Origin: Flectonema sp. DT1601
Lineage: Eukaryota > Euglenozoa > Diplonemea > Diplonemida > Diplonemidae
Length of the DNA: 64,000 bases
Direction: 5' to 3'
NCBI GenBank assembly: GCA_964019425.1
Contig: OZ025800.1
Coordinates: forward strand, 1,127,501-1,191,500
How positions within the stretch are numbered: position 1 is the first letter of the stretch; each line of letters opens with the position of its first letter. The notes beneath the pieces are model-generated. The model was given only the letters and a program-made list of their open reading frames with translations. It had not been told where the DNA came from and made no database searches. A program made the translations under genes and the position numbers. Positions 30,301 through 44,446 of the stretch are shown here, piece after piece.

Positions 30301-30389
30301 AATCAAAAGTAAAGGAACTGCCTGCTGCTGCTGATTCAGAAATGTATGGCAGTCCAGTTAAGGATCCATTTTCTGATTTTAAATTGTAG
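27312..30389 (+). CDS. Sequon-rich repeat surface glycoprotein, type I membrane
   Basis: 1025 residues in one exon. Residues 1-19 (KCMVILCLLVASARVAA) are a signal peptide. Residues about 50-560 are about 27 copies of a 19-residue repeat, MYYGYNHSNNTHGNYSNWN, with variants (HGNWSDWKDYYGYN, YNYSNNT). Each copy holds several N-glycosylation sequons (NHS, NNT, NYS, NWS). A shorter NQNGTNSTG/NSTNNAYGI repeat follows to about residue 640. Next is a Cys-rich region (about 650-830) of small repeated disulphide modules (CGGEICSAVETCEY, CGNQLCTTTERCKY, CGLSFCNSSANEVC), then a globular ectodomain. A single membrane span (ILLIAILAAQGALILIIIIAVVCY, about 968-992) and a short cytosolic tail with YGSPVKDPF end the protein. 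Inference: a heavily N-glycosylated coat or adhesion protein. I know no named family for the whole. Confidence 0.9.
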   Translation: MNKCMVILCLLVASARVAAYGGQNGTNITHGNNMYGGHNGTNDTYSNWNMYYGYNHSNNTHGNYSNWNMYYGYNHSNNTHGNYSNWNMYYGYNHSNNTHGNYSNWNMYYGYNHSNNTHGNYSNWNMYYGYNHSNNTHGNYSNWNMYYGYNHSNNTHGNYSNWNMYYGYNHSNNTHGNYSNWNMYYGYNHSNNTHGNYSNWNMYYGYNHSNNTHGNYSNWNMYYGYNYSNNTHGNWSDWKDYYGYNHSNNTHGNYSNWNMYYGYNYSNNTHGNWSDWKDYYGYNHSNNTHGNYSNWNMYYGYNYSNNTHGNYSNWNMYYGYNYSNNTHGNWSDWKDYYGYNHSNNTHGNYSNWNMYYGYNYSNNTHGNYSNWNMYYGYNYSNNTHGNYSNWNMYYGYNYSNNTHGNYSNWNMYYGYNYSNNTHGNYSNWNMYYGYNYSNNTHGNWSDWKDYYGYNHSNNTHGNYSNWNMYYGYNHSNNTHGNYSNWNMYYGYNYSNNTHGNWSNWNNYYGYNHSNNTHGNYSNWNMYYGYNYSNNTHGNWSNWNNYFGYNYSNNAHGNWSNMYGNQNGTNSTGNQNSTNNAYGIQNGTNSTGNQNSTNNAYGIQNGTNSTGNQNSTNNAYGIQNGTNSTGNQNGTNNSTGNRDNGNSCGGEICSAVETCEYNTERSRYQCVVVADQNPCRDCRRNEVCEMSSGNLECVARTARTSCGGLSCDGENQFCAGSSQCINQTALCGNQLCTTTERCKYHRRNNIFTCVPTCGKSGNFCKSDEECVFDVRGQEKCAKRSVPLALIACGLSFCNSSANEVCTDGSCYVRENRSVNTMRKVPKKKILRGTFGFGNCTSFTRVNQKYLTTAIRNIIKDNNANVSYECGSIHFLVMSHSCTGTINGIKTELEQKLNNDPTFGPHSAFRLRTVPEKTESCSVQNGLGVLSENKCFIIKCNQQYTVQLGVDGVVFACLPSKDSNDSNNILLIAILAAQGALILIIIIAVVCYCRRKSSKSKVKELPAAADSEMYGSPVKDPFSDFKL
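27460..28990 (+). repeat. 57-bp coding tandem repeat, about 27 copies
   Basis: TACTATGGGTACAACCATTC recurs every 57 bp from 27463 to about 28943. Variants (CAT/TAT, TCT/TCC, GGCAAC/GGTAAC, and a TGGAGCGACTGGAAAGAT form) are interspersed as blocks, suggesting expansion by unequal exchange. Because 57 is a multiple of 3, other frames also stay open; these are shadows. Confidence 0.95.
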
Positions 30390-31302
30390 GTGATTTGAGA
30401 ATTATTATGTTAGTTTTTTGAGTGAAATACCTCTTGCGAACATGAATCGTTTATGGGAATTTGTAAGAACTTTCGAGCACACCCCCTGCAAAGGTTTCTC
30501 GGGTAGTTGTAAAAAACAACTATTATTGAGATTGCATTTTTTCTTCTTCTTTTGTTCTCAAATATTCGAATCTAATTCGTCAAGCTAAGTATCGATAAAT
30601 TTTTTTTTTTTTGAAAAAAAAAAAAAGGGAAAAAAAAAAAAGATTAGAAACAATAAACATCGTTGTTTACATTGTTGTTGAGATAAAAACGAGATTACAA
30701 ATCAAAACAAAAAAATAATTATTTTTTTTGTATTGTTTTTTTCAATATTTTTCTATGTTTTTTTATTTTTATTTTTATTTTTTTTAAATAATATGACCAA
30801 GCAACTGGATCCCTGACACCTGTCAGGAGACTTACTGTTTACTGGTCAAAGAACAAAAAAAAGAGAGAGTAAGAACTAATCGTGTAAGTCAATGAATCGA
30901 ACAGCATGAACGTTAGTGACACATTTACTGCAACCCACTTTAGTGAACGCTTTATCGATTTTTTCTTTCTTCTTTCCTTTCCTTTTTTTTTTCTCCCCGA
31001 AATAAACCCTTGTTAACATGATGGGTCCTTACTGATGCGGGCTACCCAGACCCCTCGTAGTCATCAGTTTGTATTTTGATAACTAAACTAAACTAAACAT
31101 GAGGGAAAAGAAAAGAAAAGAAAAAATTATTATTTTTAATAAACTATCTATTTCACAGACATTATTTGCTGAGTTATATTATCAGCTTTTCTTTTGTACA
31201 GTATTACAGTACCGAATTGTAAACGCACCGTACACTTCTTTAAATTTTTCATTTTACTCCACTCTATTGATTTGCGAATGAGAAACAAAGTTTATCATCC
31301 AC

Positions 31303-31333
<31 letters not shown>

Positions 31334-32130
31334 AACTCAACAAATACCAATCTTACACGTGCTGAGTATTTTTTTTTTTTTTTTTTTTTTTCCGTTGTTT
31401 TGTTTTTCAGAATTAGAAACATAACCTGAACCCCCCCCTCCATGGACTACAAGTCTCTCCCATGGATACGATGAGTACCTTCCACTGATTATGGTATTCC
31501 TCTCCGTAGTTCTTTACTTAATATTTAACGATCTCTGTTTATGTCCTTATCTGTCTACAATTCGACATTACATACCAGACCTAAACTAGATTAGGTCTAC
31601 TTACGTTGCTGTTGGCTCGTAGCTCTATGGGTGTTAACCTGATGCTCTTTAGTTTGTATCAGATGAATAATATGTAGTGATCATCCTTATCTATCTTTCT
31701 ATCATTGACATCTTTCTGTCCACCTGAATTAAAGCAACTGTACTGACGAAGATGCTGTTTAGGTTGAAAACTGAATATTTCCTGTGTGAAATATAAGGTT
31801 TGATCTGAACAGTGTTTATAACATACGTCACAAGTCACGACAACGGTCTTGACTTTTTCCCCTTCCTTACTTAATGTTGCTTTCTGATGAGTAGCTTTAT
31901 TAACTAACTCGTTTTGTTAGTTTTTTTTTTAGTTACAATCAAATAATATTTTTTTGAAAATTCTTCTGCTCGTACTAAAAACTCATTCTCAAAACAGTAT
32001 ATAAGCTGATACGTTGTGCGACTTGGGTAAGTTACTTATGATCAATTTCCCCTCAATCTCAGGACTTTGTTTGAATGAATGCACTTTTTTAAATGTCGGT
32101 AGGTATAGCTCAATATTTGATTGGTAACTG
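30390..32130. other. Spacer between the glycoprotein and transporter genes
   Basis: 1.7 kb, AT-rich, with A/T runs (about 30600-30640, 31301-31329 and 31370-31390). A 38-nt stem-loop lies at 31031-31068 (ACTGATG paired with CATCAGT, GCTAC with GTAGT, 11-nt loop). Nothing protein-like. Confidence 0.55.
32045..32062 (+). promoter_or_regulatory. Pyrimidine-CAG acceptor upstream of the transporter
   Basis: TTTCCCCTCAATCTCAG ends 68 nt before the ATG at 32131. Short upstream ATGs lie between, so the true start or acceptor could differ. Confidence 0.4.
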
Positions 32131-33150
32131 ATGAGACAAACACTACATCCAGCATTCTGGCACACTGTACTGAATTTCATATCATATAGCTTATGGACTT
32201 TGGGAAATAAAAAAATATTTTCGCGATGGGAAGATTATCCTCTTCTATCAACCGGACTACAGATGGGAGTAGTCACAGCGATTGCTGTGGGAATGCAAAG
32301 AGTAACTTTAGAGGGTGCAGGAGAGAGTATCCCTCTTGACGTTATTAAGAAATCAATGGTCCCTTTATCAGTTGTGAGAAGCTCCGACTTAGGATTTGCT
32401 AACATAGCCCTGTGCTTAATGACTGTGGCAAGTCAGCAAATATTAAAAGCTACAATCCCAGTTTGGGTTTGTTTACTGAGTACTTTCTATTTAAAGAGAC
32501 CAATATCTATCCGCGGTTGGTTCTTTGTAATGCTAATCGTAATAGGAACTGCTACAGCGACAGTTGGTGATCCAAACATCAATGCTTCACTATTCGGCGT
32601 TGTGGCTATGTTGATCAGCTGCTTTTGCAGAGCCGGTAAATGTATAATCAACACACAACTATTACAAGGTTCACCTGCACAACATATCCAACAAAAATTC
32701 AACAAACTAACTCTTCTCAGGTATGAAGCACCGATGAGCGGCAGTCTAATTATTATCGCTTCCATGTTTGTTGAAATTCGTGGATTTAGTCTACCGGAGG
32801 GTTGGTTGGAACCGTTTTTTTACTTCACAATTGCTACACTTATTAATGGTATTTTAATGTTCTTCAATCAAGTAACGTACTTAGGAATCGTAGAGCACAC
32901 GGGCCCGGTTACTAGTCAGACTTTGATGAACTTAAAAATGATTTTTTTAATTTTAATATCCACCACTTTATATCCAATTCACATAACAAAAGTAAACGGA
33001 GCCGGGATGATGTTGGCAACTGTGTCAGCTATTTTATATTCCTATCACTCTGAGCCAAAACAAAAAAGAGAGGCACCTGCTTCCCCTTTAGGTGACGTTG
33101 GTGTAGAAAACATGTACGAAGGCAGACACAGCCAACGAATTATAATATGA
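32131..33150 (+). CDS. TPT/nucleotide-sugar transporter family protein
   Basis: 339 residues, intronless, about ten hydrophobic helices, of the drug/metabolite transporter superfamily, triose-phosphate/nucleotide-sugar branch. Recognisable family features: NKKIFSRWEDYPLLST at the first helix (family NK..L....F..P), SSDLGFANIALCLMTVASQQILKATIPVWVCLLS around helices 3-4, and a second half with TYLGIVEHTGPVTSQTLMNLKMIFLILISTTLY. Family knowledge: antiporters of sugar phosphates or nucleotide sugars in Golgi, ER or plastid membranes. The substrate cannot be assigned; without other plastid signs, Golgi/ER is the likelier site. The tail (KQKREAPASPLGD) is hydrophilic. No introns. Confidence 0.88.
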   Translation: MRQTLHPAFWHTVLNFISYSLWTLGNKKIFSRWEDYPLLSTGLQMGVVTAIAVGMQRVTLEGAGESIPLDVIKKSMVPLSVVRSSDLGFANIALCLMTVASQQILKATIPVWVCLLSTFYLKRPISIRGWFFVMLIVIGTATATVGDPNINASLFGVVAMLISCFCRAGKCIINTQLLQGSPAQHIQQKFNKLTLLRYEAPMSGSLIIIASMFVEIRGFSLPEGWLEPFFYFTIATLINGILMFFNQVTYLGIVEHTGPVTSQTLMNLKMIFLILISTTLYPIHITKVNGAGMMLATVSAILYSYHSEPKQKREAPASPLGDVGVENMYEGRHSQRIII

Positions 33151-33869
33151 ATAGGAAAATTCTCCGCTGCTCCCGCAAAAACCTTATTTTTCTCCGTAAA
33201 AAAGTTTTTTTTTCTCGCTGTTGTTTGCCACCTGAAATAAAGCTTTTTTTTTAAAACCCTTCTGGCAGTACTGCGCTCTTGATAATTCAAAGTAGCCTTA
33301 AAAAGCTCTCATGCCTGCATGAGTTAGATACCCTGATAGCCCGGTCAGAAACAGGAGTGTTGCTTTGCGACCAGGCTGTCTGTAACTCGCGGGTGTCTTG
33401 ACTTTGGAATTCGGTTTGTGTGACTAGTGACCGATATGGTTGGGTTCTTAAGTACTCAGGACCATTCGAATTCCCGACCTTCTGGACATTTCCTTGCCAG
33501 AAAAAAAAAGTTAAGGTGACAGAAAAAAGTCCCTATAATATAATCTACTTGTGTGCCTTGTTAACACCTTTGGATGCATTTTGATGTTGTGTTTTGAATG
33601 GCGAAATGCACATTCAGAGAATGCCATGTTTGTTTGTTTGTTTTCCTTTCTTTTCTTTTCTTTTCTTTTCATTTTTTTTTTTTTTTTTTTTTTTTTTTTG
33701 AATCTATTATTGCCTTAATTCGATTTACTATTAATATTCATACTAATCTAACCTCCTACAGGTACGTAGTTGTGAATACGAGTGTTTTCTGGTAATCTTT
33801 ACCGTGAAGGCGTGAGTTTGTAACATCTAATAATATCATAATTCTCCTTTCAGTATCACCCATCATACG
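33151..33869. other. Spacer before HAS1
   Basis: 719 bp. A more balanced-composition stretch (about 33256-33500) is followed by a T run (33671-33699). No gene seen. A GTACGT at 33762 could pair with the acceptor at 33851-33853 as a 5'UTR intron, an alternative to trans-splicing at that site. Confidence 0.5.
33842..33853 (+). promoter_or_regulatory. Pyrimidine-CAG acceptor upstream of HAS1
   Basis: TTCTCCTTTCAG, 16 nt before the HAS1 ATG. Confidence 0.5.
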
Positions 33870-36462
33870 ATGGTTAAGAAGATAATAAGACGAAAGGTAA
33901 AGGCAAAGCGCACTGTTGAATCCGAAGATGCACTTGCCAGCACTCCAGCTCCAGCACCAGCAGCACCTGCACAGGTAGACGAGCCATTAGAAGAGGAGAA
34001 GCAGACGAAGAAGAGAAGTAAGTTTGCTAGTAGAGTTCCTCTCGAAGAGCACGCTGAGTACAAAGATGGAAAGCAATACAAGGCGGACAAGAAAGAAGAT
34101 GACGAAAGCAATTTCAACCTTCAAAAGGAAGCCGAGTTACAAAAATTGTTAAATTCTCAGGTAACTACTTTTAAAGAGCTGAACGTCTGCAAAGAAGTTC
34201 ACCAGGCGATGGAAAACGAATTCGGATTTTCCACCATGACTGAAATTCAAAGACGATCAATCCCTGCGCTGCTTGCTGGAAACGATGTTTTGGGACAGGC
34301 AAAGACGGGATCTGGTAAAACACTTTCCTTCTGCATTCCTATTGTTGAGCTACTTGATAGAATTCATTTCCTTAACAGAAATGGTACTGGCGCAGTAATC
34401 ATCGCACCTGTAAGAGAATTGGCTATGCAAATAGAAGGTGTCTTAGCTCAACTACTAAAACCATTTGATGGCAGACAAACATACGCTGTTGTGACTGGTG
34501 GTGTTAACAAGCGACCAGAAGTACACAAACTTCAAAAGGGTGCGAACATCGTAATTGCTACTCCCGGAAGACTTTTAGACCACTTGAGAACTACGAAGTT
34601 TACGTTCTCTAATCTGGTTGCTCTCTGCATTGATGAGGCTGACAGAATCTTACAGCAGGGGTTCGAAGAACAGATGAAAGAAATTATAAAAATCCTACCA
34701 AAGGAGAGATTAACAATGTTGTTCTCAGCTACTCAAACTACTAAGGTTGAGGACTTGGTTCGCATTTCATTTCCAAAACCACCAGTTTTTATATCTGTTG
34801 AGGACAAAGAGAGCAGCACCGCTGATAACTTAGAGCAGGGTTTCGTAGTGTGTCCAGCTGACTTGAGATTCCTATTGTTGTACACCTTCCTCAAAAAACA
34901 AAAGGGAAAGTGCATCGTATTCTTTAGTAGCGTCAAGTCTGCTCAATTTCACTCAGAGCTTCTTAACTACACAGATATTCCGAATGTTTTACTTCATGGA
35001 AAGTTGAAGCAACAACGTAGAAGTGTTGTATTTCATCAGTTTTGTAACGCCCCAAGTGGTATCATGTTGAGTACAGATGTCGCTGCGAGAGGATTCGACA
35101 TCCCACTCGTTGATTGGATCGTTCAATTTGACCCTCCAGATGATCCAAGAACTTACATCCATCGTGTTGGTCGTACTGCTAGAGCTGGTGCTTCAGGAAA
35201 CGCTCTTTTATTTTTACTTCCTGAGGAGTTGGCTTTTCTGAAGTATCTGAAGCAACACAGAGTAACTTGTAATCAGTATGACTTTAAGACTGAAAAATTA
35301 TCCAAACAAATTCAGCTCCAACTTGAAAAGTTAATCGAAAAGAACTACTACCTTCACAAGTCTGCTAGAGAAGCATACCGTGCGTACCTCTTAGCGTATG
35401 CTTCTCACAGCATGCAAGAAGTCTTCGATGTCGCATCACTCGATTTGACTAAGGTTGCTAGATCTGTGGGTCTTCGTGAAGCACCTGCAATCGACTTCAG
35501 TATGTTTTCTTTTATGTTATCACCCGTGACGTGAACTCTGCCAGCTGTCCGCTGAGTTGGGTTACTTGTTCTTCGCTTTTCTGTTGTTGTCCCGTTGTCT
35601 TCGGGACAGTTCATCCTGCTGCCCCAGCAAGATGTTCTGGTGTTGTTGCGTCTGCTGCTGCTTCTCCTGCTGATCCAACCGCCCAACCTGCGATCGCACG
35701 CACACCGCCTCGATCCTTGGCGCTGAGCCACCTTGTCCCGTCTCCGCCTTCACACCGGCCAAACGCCGATCAGCCCTCCTCCGAGGTCTGGTGCCTCGCC
35801 GCCAACCCGCGAAGCACCTCGTCCGCTTCCACCGTAGTCACTCATCGCTACGTCCACGGCTCCGTCGACGTCGTAAAACGTTTCGCCCGTCAGATGCGGA
35901 GTGGATGCCGGGCCGTCCATGTCCGACATCCCCACCAACAACTCGCTGAACTGTAATGGTTTTTCCTCAGCCAACACAGTCAGCACGACAAAGATACCCC
36001 GTGTCGATGCCTGCCCTTTCTGTCTGCAGAAAATGAGCTAGCAAGTCGTCCGCAAACCACTGCTCAAATCATCCGCCTTATCTGGGCATCCAAAATCTAA
36101 GACATACAAATCGCTTTTAATGCCGCATCTCAAAATGGAAAAGTGAAAAGATAAACATTTTCTGATTTTTATATATTGAGGGACACATTCCCTAGATAGC
36201 TTGTTGTAACGCAAGCTTGTTTGATAACACACGGAATTTGCACATCTGGAAAAGGGAACGCCAAAAAAAACAATAAAAAAAAACAGACTTAGTCGAACAA
36301 GGCAAAAGAAAGAAATCCCTCAGAGGAATGCAGGACTATGGTTTCGGAGGCAACAGAGGAGAAGATGACGAACGCAATCAGGCAGCAAGAAGAGGGAAGT
36401 CTGCTTTTGGAACTGGTGTACGAAGCACTTCTAATACCAGACAGTGGAAGGGTTCACTCTGA
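33870..36462 (+). CDS. HAS1: DEAD-box RNA helicase HAS1/DDX18
   Basis: Exons 33870-35499 and 36287-36462 give 601 residues. Helicase motifs in order: Q motif (FGFSTMTEIQ), AKTGSGKT (I), PVRELAMQ (Ia; Val in place of the usual Thr), GG, TPGRLLDHL (Ib), DEAD (II), SATQT (III), VFFSSVKSAQ (IV), STDVAARGFDIP (V) and HRVGRTARAG (VI). The downstream YLHKSAREAYRAYLLAYASHSMQEVFDV is diagnostic of HAS1/DDX18. Family knowledge: nucleolar ATPase for ribosome biogenesis. The genomic frame would stop at 35534, but GTATGT at 35500 and an A-rich acceptor ending at 36286 join in phase to a basic tail (NLVEQGKRKKSLRG...RQWKGSL), a plausible nucleolar HAS1 C-terminus. The 787-bp intron is long for this window and contains a GC-rich insert. 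Confidence 0.93.
35531..36030. other. GC-rich insert within the HAS1 intron
   Basis: Composition rises sharply above the AT-rich norm and CpG is frequent. Both strands show protein-like stretches. The minus strand has an acidic/glycine-rich piece (about 35986-35750) and a glutamine-rich, probably helical piece (about 35762-35562); the plus strand has a Pro/Ala/Ser-rich frame (35531-35956). None matches a family I recognise. It looks like a foreign or decayed coding sequence lodged in the intron; a mobile-element origin is possible but unproven. Confidence 0.4.
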
Positions 36463-36884
36463 AGAACGGGCTACTGAAGTATTCGTAGAAAGAAAAAAGG
36501 AAAAAAAAAAAGGAAAAAAAAAGAAGAAGTGACAATAAATGAAAATAAAGATCCTTACAGCATGTATCATACAATGTCTCCCCAATTTATCAATTTCCAC
36601 CAACACCATCATCCCGACTTGCTTTGGTTGATTGGAACTGTTTTAGTGCGCTCCTCTCTTTCACTCCATTACGCAGTGTGCTTGTTTATCATGGTTTTTT
36701 TTTGTTTGGCTGTGGCTGCTTTCGAGTGGAATTTACCGCTCATTGATTTCCTTTTTATTTTTTCATTCAGGTGTACCTCTCAGCAAATAATACAATTTGT
36801 GGTATTTTCAATCTGGAGGCGGTTGTCAGATTCTCACTGTAGTTCACATTCCCTCACTTTAATAGCCAATTAACTCTCATCCAT
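36463..36884. other. HAS1-CDC48 spacer
   Basis: 422 bp. The tract CTTTTTATTTTTTCATTCAG (36751-36770) and a second pyrimidine-rich stretch ending TTTAATAG at 36865 are candidate acceptors for CDC48. Otherwise no features. Confidence 0.5.
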
Positions 36885-41367
<4,483 letters not shown>

Positions 41368-42187
41368 AGAACAATAAATCTATTTGTTTGTCCTTCTTGC
41401 TTCCCTTGCCAAAAAAAAAAAAAAAAAACCTTCTCATCCACTAGGTTGACTCGTGTTTTCGCTATCTTTGAGACAGCGATAATTAAGGACAAAATGACAA
41501 AAAAGAAAAGATTACGTTTTTTTTGATTTATTTATATTTTTTACTGAAAGTATTCTTTTGAAATATGTAGTTGCTAACTAACTAATGTGGGAAATGGTAC
41601 GAAGAAAGATATTTTTAATTTTATCCCGAAACGCATTATTTGTTTGTTGTATTTACGATTGATTGGAAAATGATAATAAAAAATATATATTTGGGAATGT
41701 TGCAGGGTTTTCCTCTAACCTGAACCCTCTTCTTCCGCACACCCCTTGCTCTAGTTTACTTAACGAAGGTTTCTCGTTATTTTTCCTTTTATTTTGCTTT
41801 TTCTCTTTTTTCTCTCTCTCTCTTTTTGGAAGTCTCTTTTCCTGCCTGTTCCCTTTTAAACAGAAAACTTGCACACGAAACAAAACAACAAACAAAACAT
41901 GGAGGGGGAAAAAAAAAATGAATAAATTTTTATTTTCTTCTATTTGTGAACCCTATCCTCTGACTGTTCTCTGTGCTATTTGTTTCTTCCTGGCAACATT
42001 CCATCTACCGGAGTGGTTTCTACTATTTTGTGTTTTTTGAGCTAATCGCACCTTTTTGCGACCAGCCTAGACTACTAATAATTATTTTGTGGATTAACAA
42101 GTAATTGGTTTCGGAAACTATTATTTCTTTTTATCAGCTAGATAACGAAACCAAGAGCAGTAGGTCAGGAGTTTAGGTAAAGAAAAC
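41368..42187. other. Spacer between CDC48 and the esterase gene
   Basis: 820 bp, AT-rich, with a pyrimidine-rich block (about 41770-41850). No gene. A pyrimidine tract ending TTTTTATCAG at 42137 lies 50 nt before the next start codon. Confidence 0.5.
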
Positions 42188-43282
42188 ATGTCAACACTCA
42201 CACTCATAATGACTGCAATGCTTTGTGATGTAAGTAGATTAGAGAAGATTAATATTTCATCAAGTGATGTTTTGATTGCGGGTTGCAGTCATGCTGCTGA
42301 TTTTGCTCATCAGTTTCATATTGCGTTCAGTGACATTGTAACCGGAGCGTGTATCTTTTCAGGCCAGCCATTTCATTGTGCAGTCACAAGATTTGCAGCC
42401 GACGAGGAGGTGACGCAAACACCAGAATCGAGTGTACCTCATTGCGAGGGATGCGATACTGGTGAGACTCTTATATATGATCATTGTAAGAACCATCCTC
42501 AGTGGGTTGACGTGGGTAAGCTACCAGACTACATTAGAAGGTCTTGTGGTCAAAACCCAATTAAAATTAATAATTGTATTGACGACCCTATTAACTTGTT
42601 AGAGCGTGCGAGAGTATTCTTATTCCACCCAACCCACGATCGATGCTATTTGTCAGGTGCCGTCGCTAACGTCCAAGCTCTGTACTACCAGTTGTTGTCT
42701 AATCCAGGTAGAGATGTAAAGTTTATTAATGATCAACCATTTCCACATACACTTCCAACAAATAGCACTCCATTCTTTAATCATTCTGTGCCTTCTGGTT
42801 ATGATGGTCCTGGAAAATGTCTTCGTTGGAATTTTGGAAATTATTCTGCTGGGTTTCAATATGCTACTACACCTATTTATGATAATGTTTTGGTATTTGA
42901 TCAAACTGAGTTTATTAAAAAATATAATTTAAATGGAACTGGTGTCAACACTGAAGGAGTTGCTTACATTCCGAATAATTGTAAAAAAGGATCATCTGTT
43001 AAGTGTAGAGTCCTCCTACTACCGAATGGATGTAGTGATGGAAATGCTACTTTCAGTGGATCTGATTGGGATTTTATTAAATATGCGGAAAGTAATCACA
43101 TCGTCGTCTTAAAGCCTTGTGTTGGAGGTGCCGTTAATATTCAGAGATACCCAAACTCATACGAAATCCAGAGAGGTCTTCTTGATGTCTACGGACAGCT
43201 CTCATCTAACTATTCATATCAAAGTGCTCCACATATGAGACTTGTTGGTTCTGTGTTGAAAAGAATCATGTTTGGAGAGTAA
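42188..43282 (+). CDS. Secreted PHB-depolymerase-like esterase
   Basis: 364 residues, intronless. The N-terminus is short and hydrophobic (TLTLIMTAMLC) and could be a signal peptide. The nucleophile region is LIAGCSHAADFAHQFHIAFSDIVTGACIFSGQPFHCA: Gly-x-Ser-x-Ala followed by HQFHIAFSD and the FSGQPFHCA segment, the pattern of extracellular polyhydroxybutyrate-depolymerase-like proteins of protists and bacteria. Ten or more cysteines and NxS/T sites (NHS, NYS, NAT) fit secretion. A C-terminal LLPNGCSDGN...VVLKPCVGG segment supplies the second half of an alpha/beta-hydrolase-like fold. Inference: a digestive or lysosomal/phagosomal esterase. The mature frame begins unusually close to the Ser motif (about residue 33), so an upstream exon encoding more of the N-terminal lobe may have been missed. 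Confidence 0.75.
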   Translation: MSTLTLIMTAMLCDVSRLEKINISSSDVLIAGCSHAADFAHQFHIAFSDIVTGACIFSGQPFHCAVTRFAADEEVTQTPESSVPHCEGCDTGETLIYDHCKNHPQWVDVGKLPDYIRRSCGQNPIKINNCIDDPINLLERARVFLFHPTHDRCYLSGAVANVQALYYQLLSNPGRDVKFINDQPFPHTLPTNSTPFFNHSVPSGYDGPGKCLRWNFGNYSAGFQYATTPIYDNVLVFDQTEFIKKYNLNGTGVNTEGVAYIPNNCKKGSSVKCRVLLLPNGCSDGNATFSGSDWDFIKYAESNHIVVLKPCVGGAVNIQRYPNSYEIQRGLLDVYGQLSSNYSYQSAPHMRLVGSVLKRIMFGE

Positions 43283-43443
43283 CTCACGACTTTTACACAA
43301 CCACACCCGATGTGAGGGGAACCACTTGATTGTATTATTTACTTTTAGCTATCCACTGTAAGTGTTCAGACTGAACAGATAGAATCCAATATTTTATTAA
43401 CCAACTTGTTTTTTGTATTTTGGTTCTTGCTCAAGAATATAAT

Positions 43444-43457
43444 ATTTCCCTCATCAG
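43444..43457 (+). promoter_or_regulatory. Pyrimidine-CAG acceptor upstream of ACBP
   Basis: ATTTCCCTCATCAG, 29 nt before the ACBP ATG. Confidence 0.5.
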
Positions 43458-43486
43458 AACTTATTATTGTAAAAAAAAAAAGGAAA

Positions 43487-43823
43487 ATGGTTTCTGAGTC
43501 AGAATTCAAACAGGCAGTAAAGGATGTTCACGGAGCGAAATCCGCCTCTCAGGTATGCCTTGCTTAAAGACTTTCTTTGTGTGCAATCAGTGATTCAAAT
43601 ATTATATTTAAAAATAACAACACAGGCGCAGCTACTCAGCCTGTATGCTAACTTTAAGCAGGCCACTGAAGGAGACGTAAAGGGAAAGCAACCGTCCAGA
43701 GTTCACTTCAGGGCGCGTGCCAAGTTCGATGCTTGGGCAAAGCTGAAAGGACAATCGGCAGAGGCCGGCAGAAAGGGTTATCTTAAAACAGCGAACGAGA
43801 TGCTCGGGAGGGCGAAATTATAG
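43487..43823 (+). CDS. Acyl-CoA-binding protein
   Basis: Exons 43487-43552 and 43626-43823 give 87 residues, the standard ACBP length. Exon 1 encodes MVSESEFKQAVKDVHGAKSASQ and exon 2 continues AQLLSLYANFKQATEGDV. The YxxFKQAT-GD signature, the KFDAWAKLKG segment and the C-terminal Tyr (GYLKTANEML) line the acyl-CoA pocket. Family knowledge: a soluble four-helix carrier of medium/long-chain acyl-CoA esters. The intron (73 nt, GTATGC to AACAACACAG) splits the protein after helix 1. The open frame from 43524 is an intron read-through and not the real start. Confidence 0.96.
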
Positions 43824-44446
43824 GCAAAAGGAATACTATTTTATCTTCTTTACTACTTCCCCCTTTATTTGATCTTGTCGTTCGTGAGCAAACGTACAGC
43901 GGGGGAAAATGGTACTGCCCCCTCCAAAATTCCTACTTAAACGTTACGAGGCCAGTGACAACAATTAACTCTGCCCACTTCTGTGCGCAGGGTCAGGTAC
44001 TCACGTCAACATAACTATGGTAGTGTTGTCGTTATAGTCTTGGTTGTGAAGCCTTAGATGCCTATTCTGTATTGATGTGTTAACGCAACGTGTTTGTGAA
44101 TGAATGGCTTGTAACGAGTTGTGAGAAAAGCGAAAACCCTCCTCACCAAAGGGACGATAGTTTCCCCCTCCCTGGGTCGGATTCCTTTCCGCATTGCTAA
44201 ATCAACGCAATGTGTTTTGAAAGTTTAGTTACAGACCGTTCGATGTGAGAACCAGCTGAGGAATTATGTATTTTTGTTAACAACCCAAATCACATCTTAT
44301 TCTCGACAGGAATTTGTCTTGGGATTCTTTCTTAACTAAAATACCGATGACGGGATGATATTTTATTAATAATCTTTTATTGATGGTACTAATGATTATT
44401 TTAATTACATTTCCCCTCTTCTCAGGTTGGTTATCAACGCTCTCAT
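43824..44446. other. Spacer between ACBP and the first dermatopontin-like receptor
   Basis: 623 bp, no gene. Near the right end TTTCCCCTCTTCTCAG (44410-44425) ends 21 nt before the next ATG. Confidence 0.55.
44410..44425 (+). promoter_or_regulatory. Pyrimidine-CAG acceptor upstream of receptor 1
   Basis: TTTCCCCTCTTCTCAG, 21 nt before the start at 44447; one of the clearest examples in the window. Confidence 0.55.

Noticed and set aside
33440-33500. tRNA-like B box (ATTCGAATTCCC)
   Set aside because: No matching A box or acceptor stem.
35500-35534. HAS1 ending at the genomic stop at 35534
   Set aside because: The residues after GTATGT (MFSFMLSPVT) are not HAS1-like, while the in-phase second exon at 36287 gives a basic tail like other family members.
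43524-43625. ACBP read as a 99-residue protein from 43524
   Set aside because: That frame runs through the intron; the spliced model gives a textbook 87-residue ACBP.
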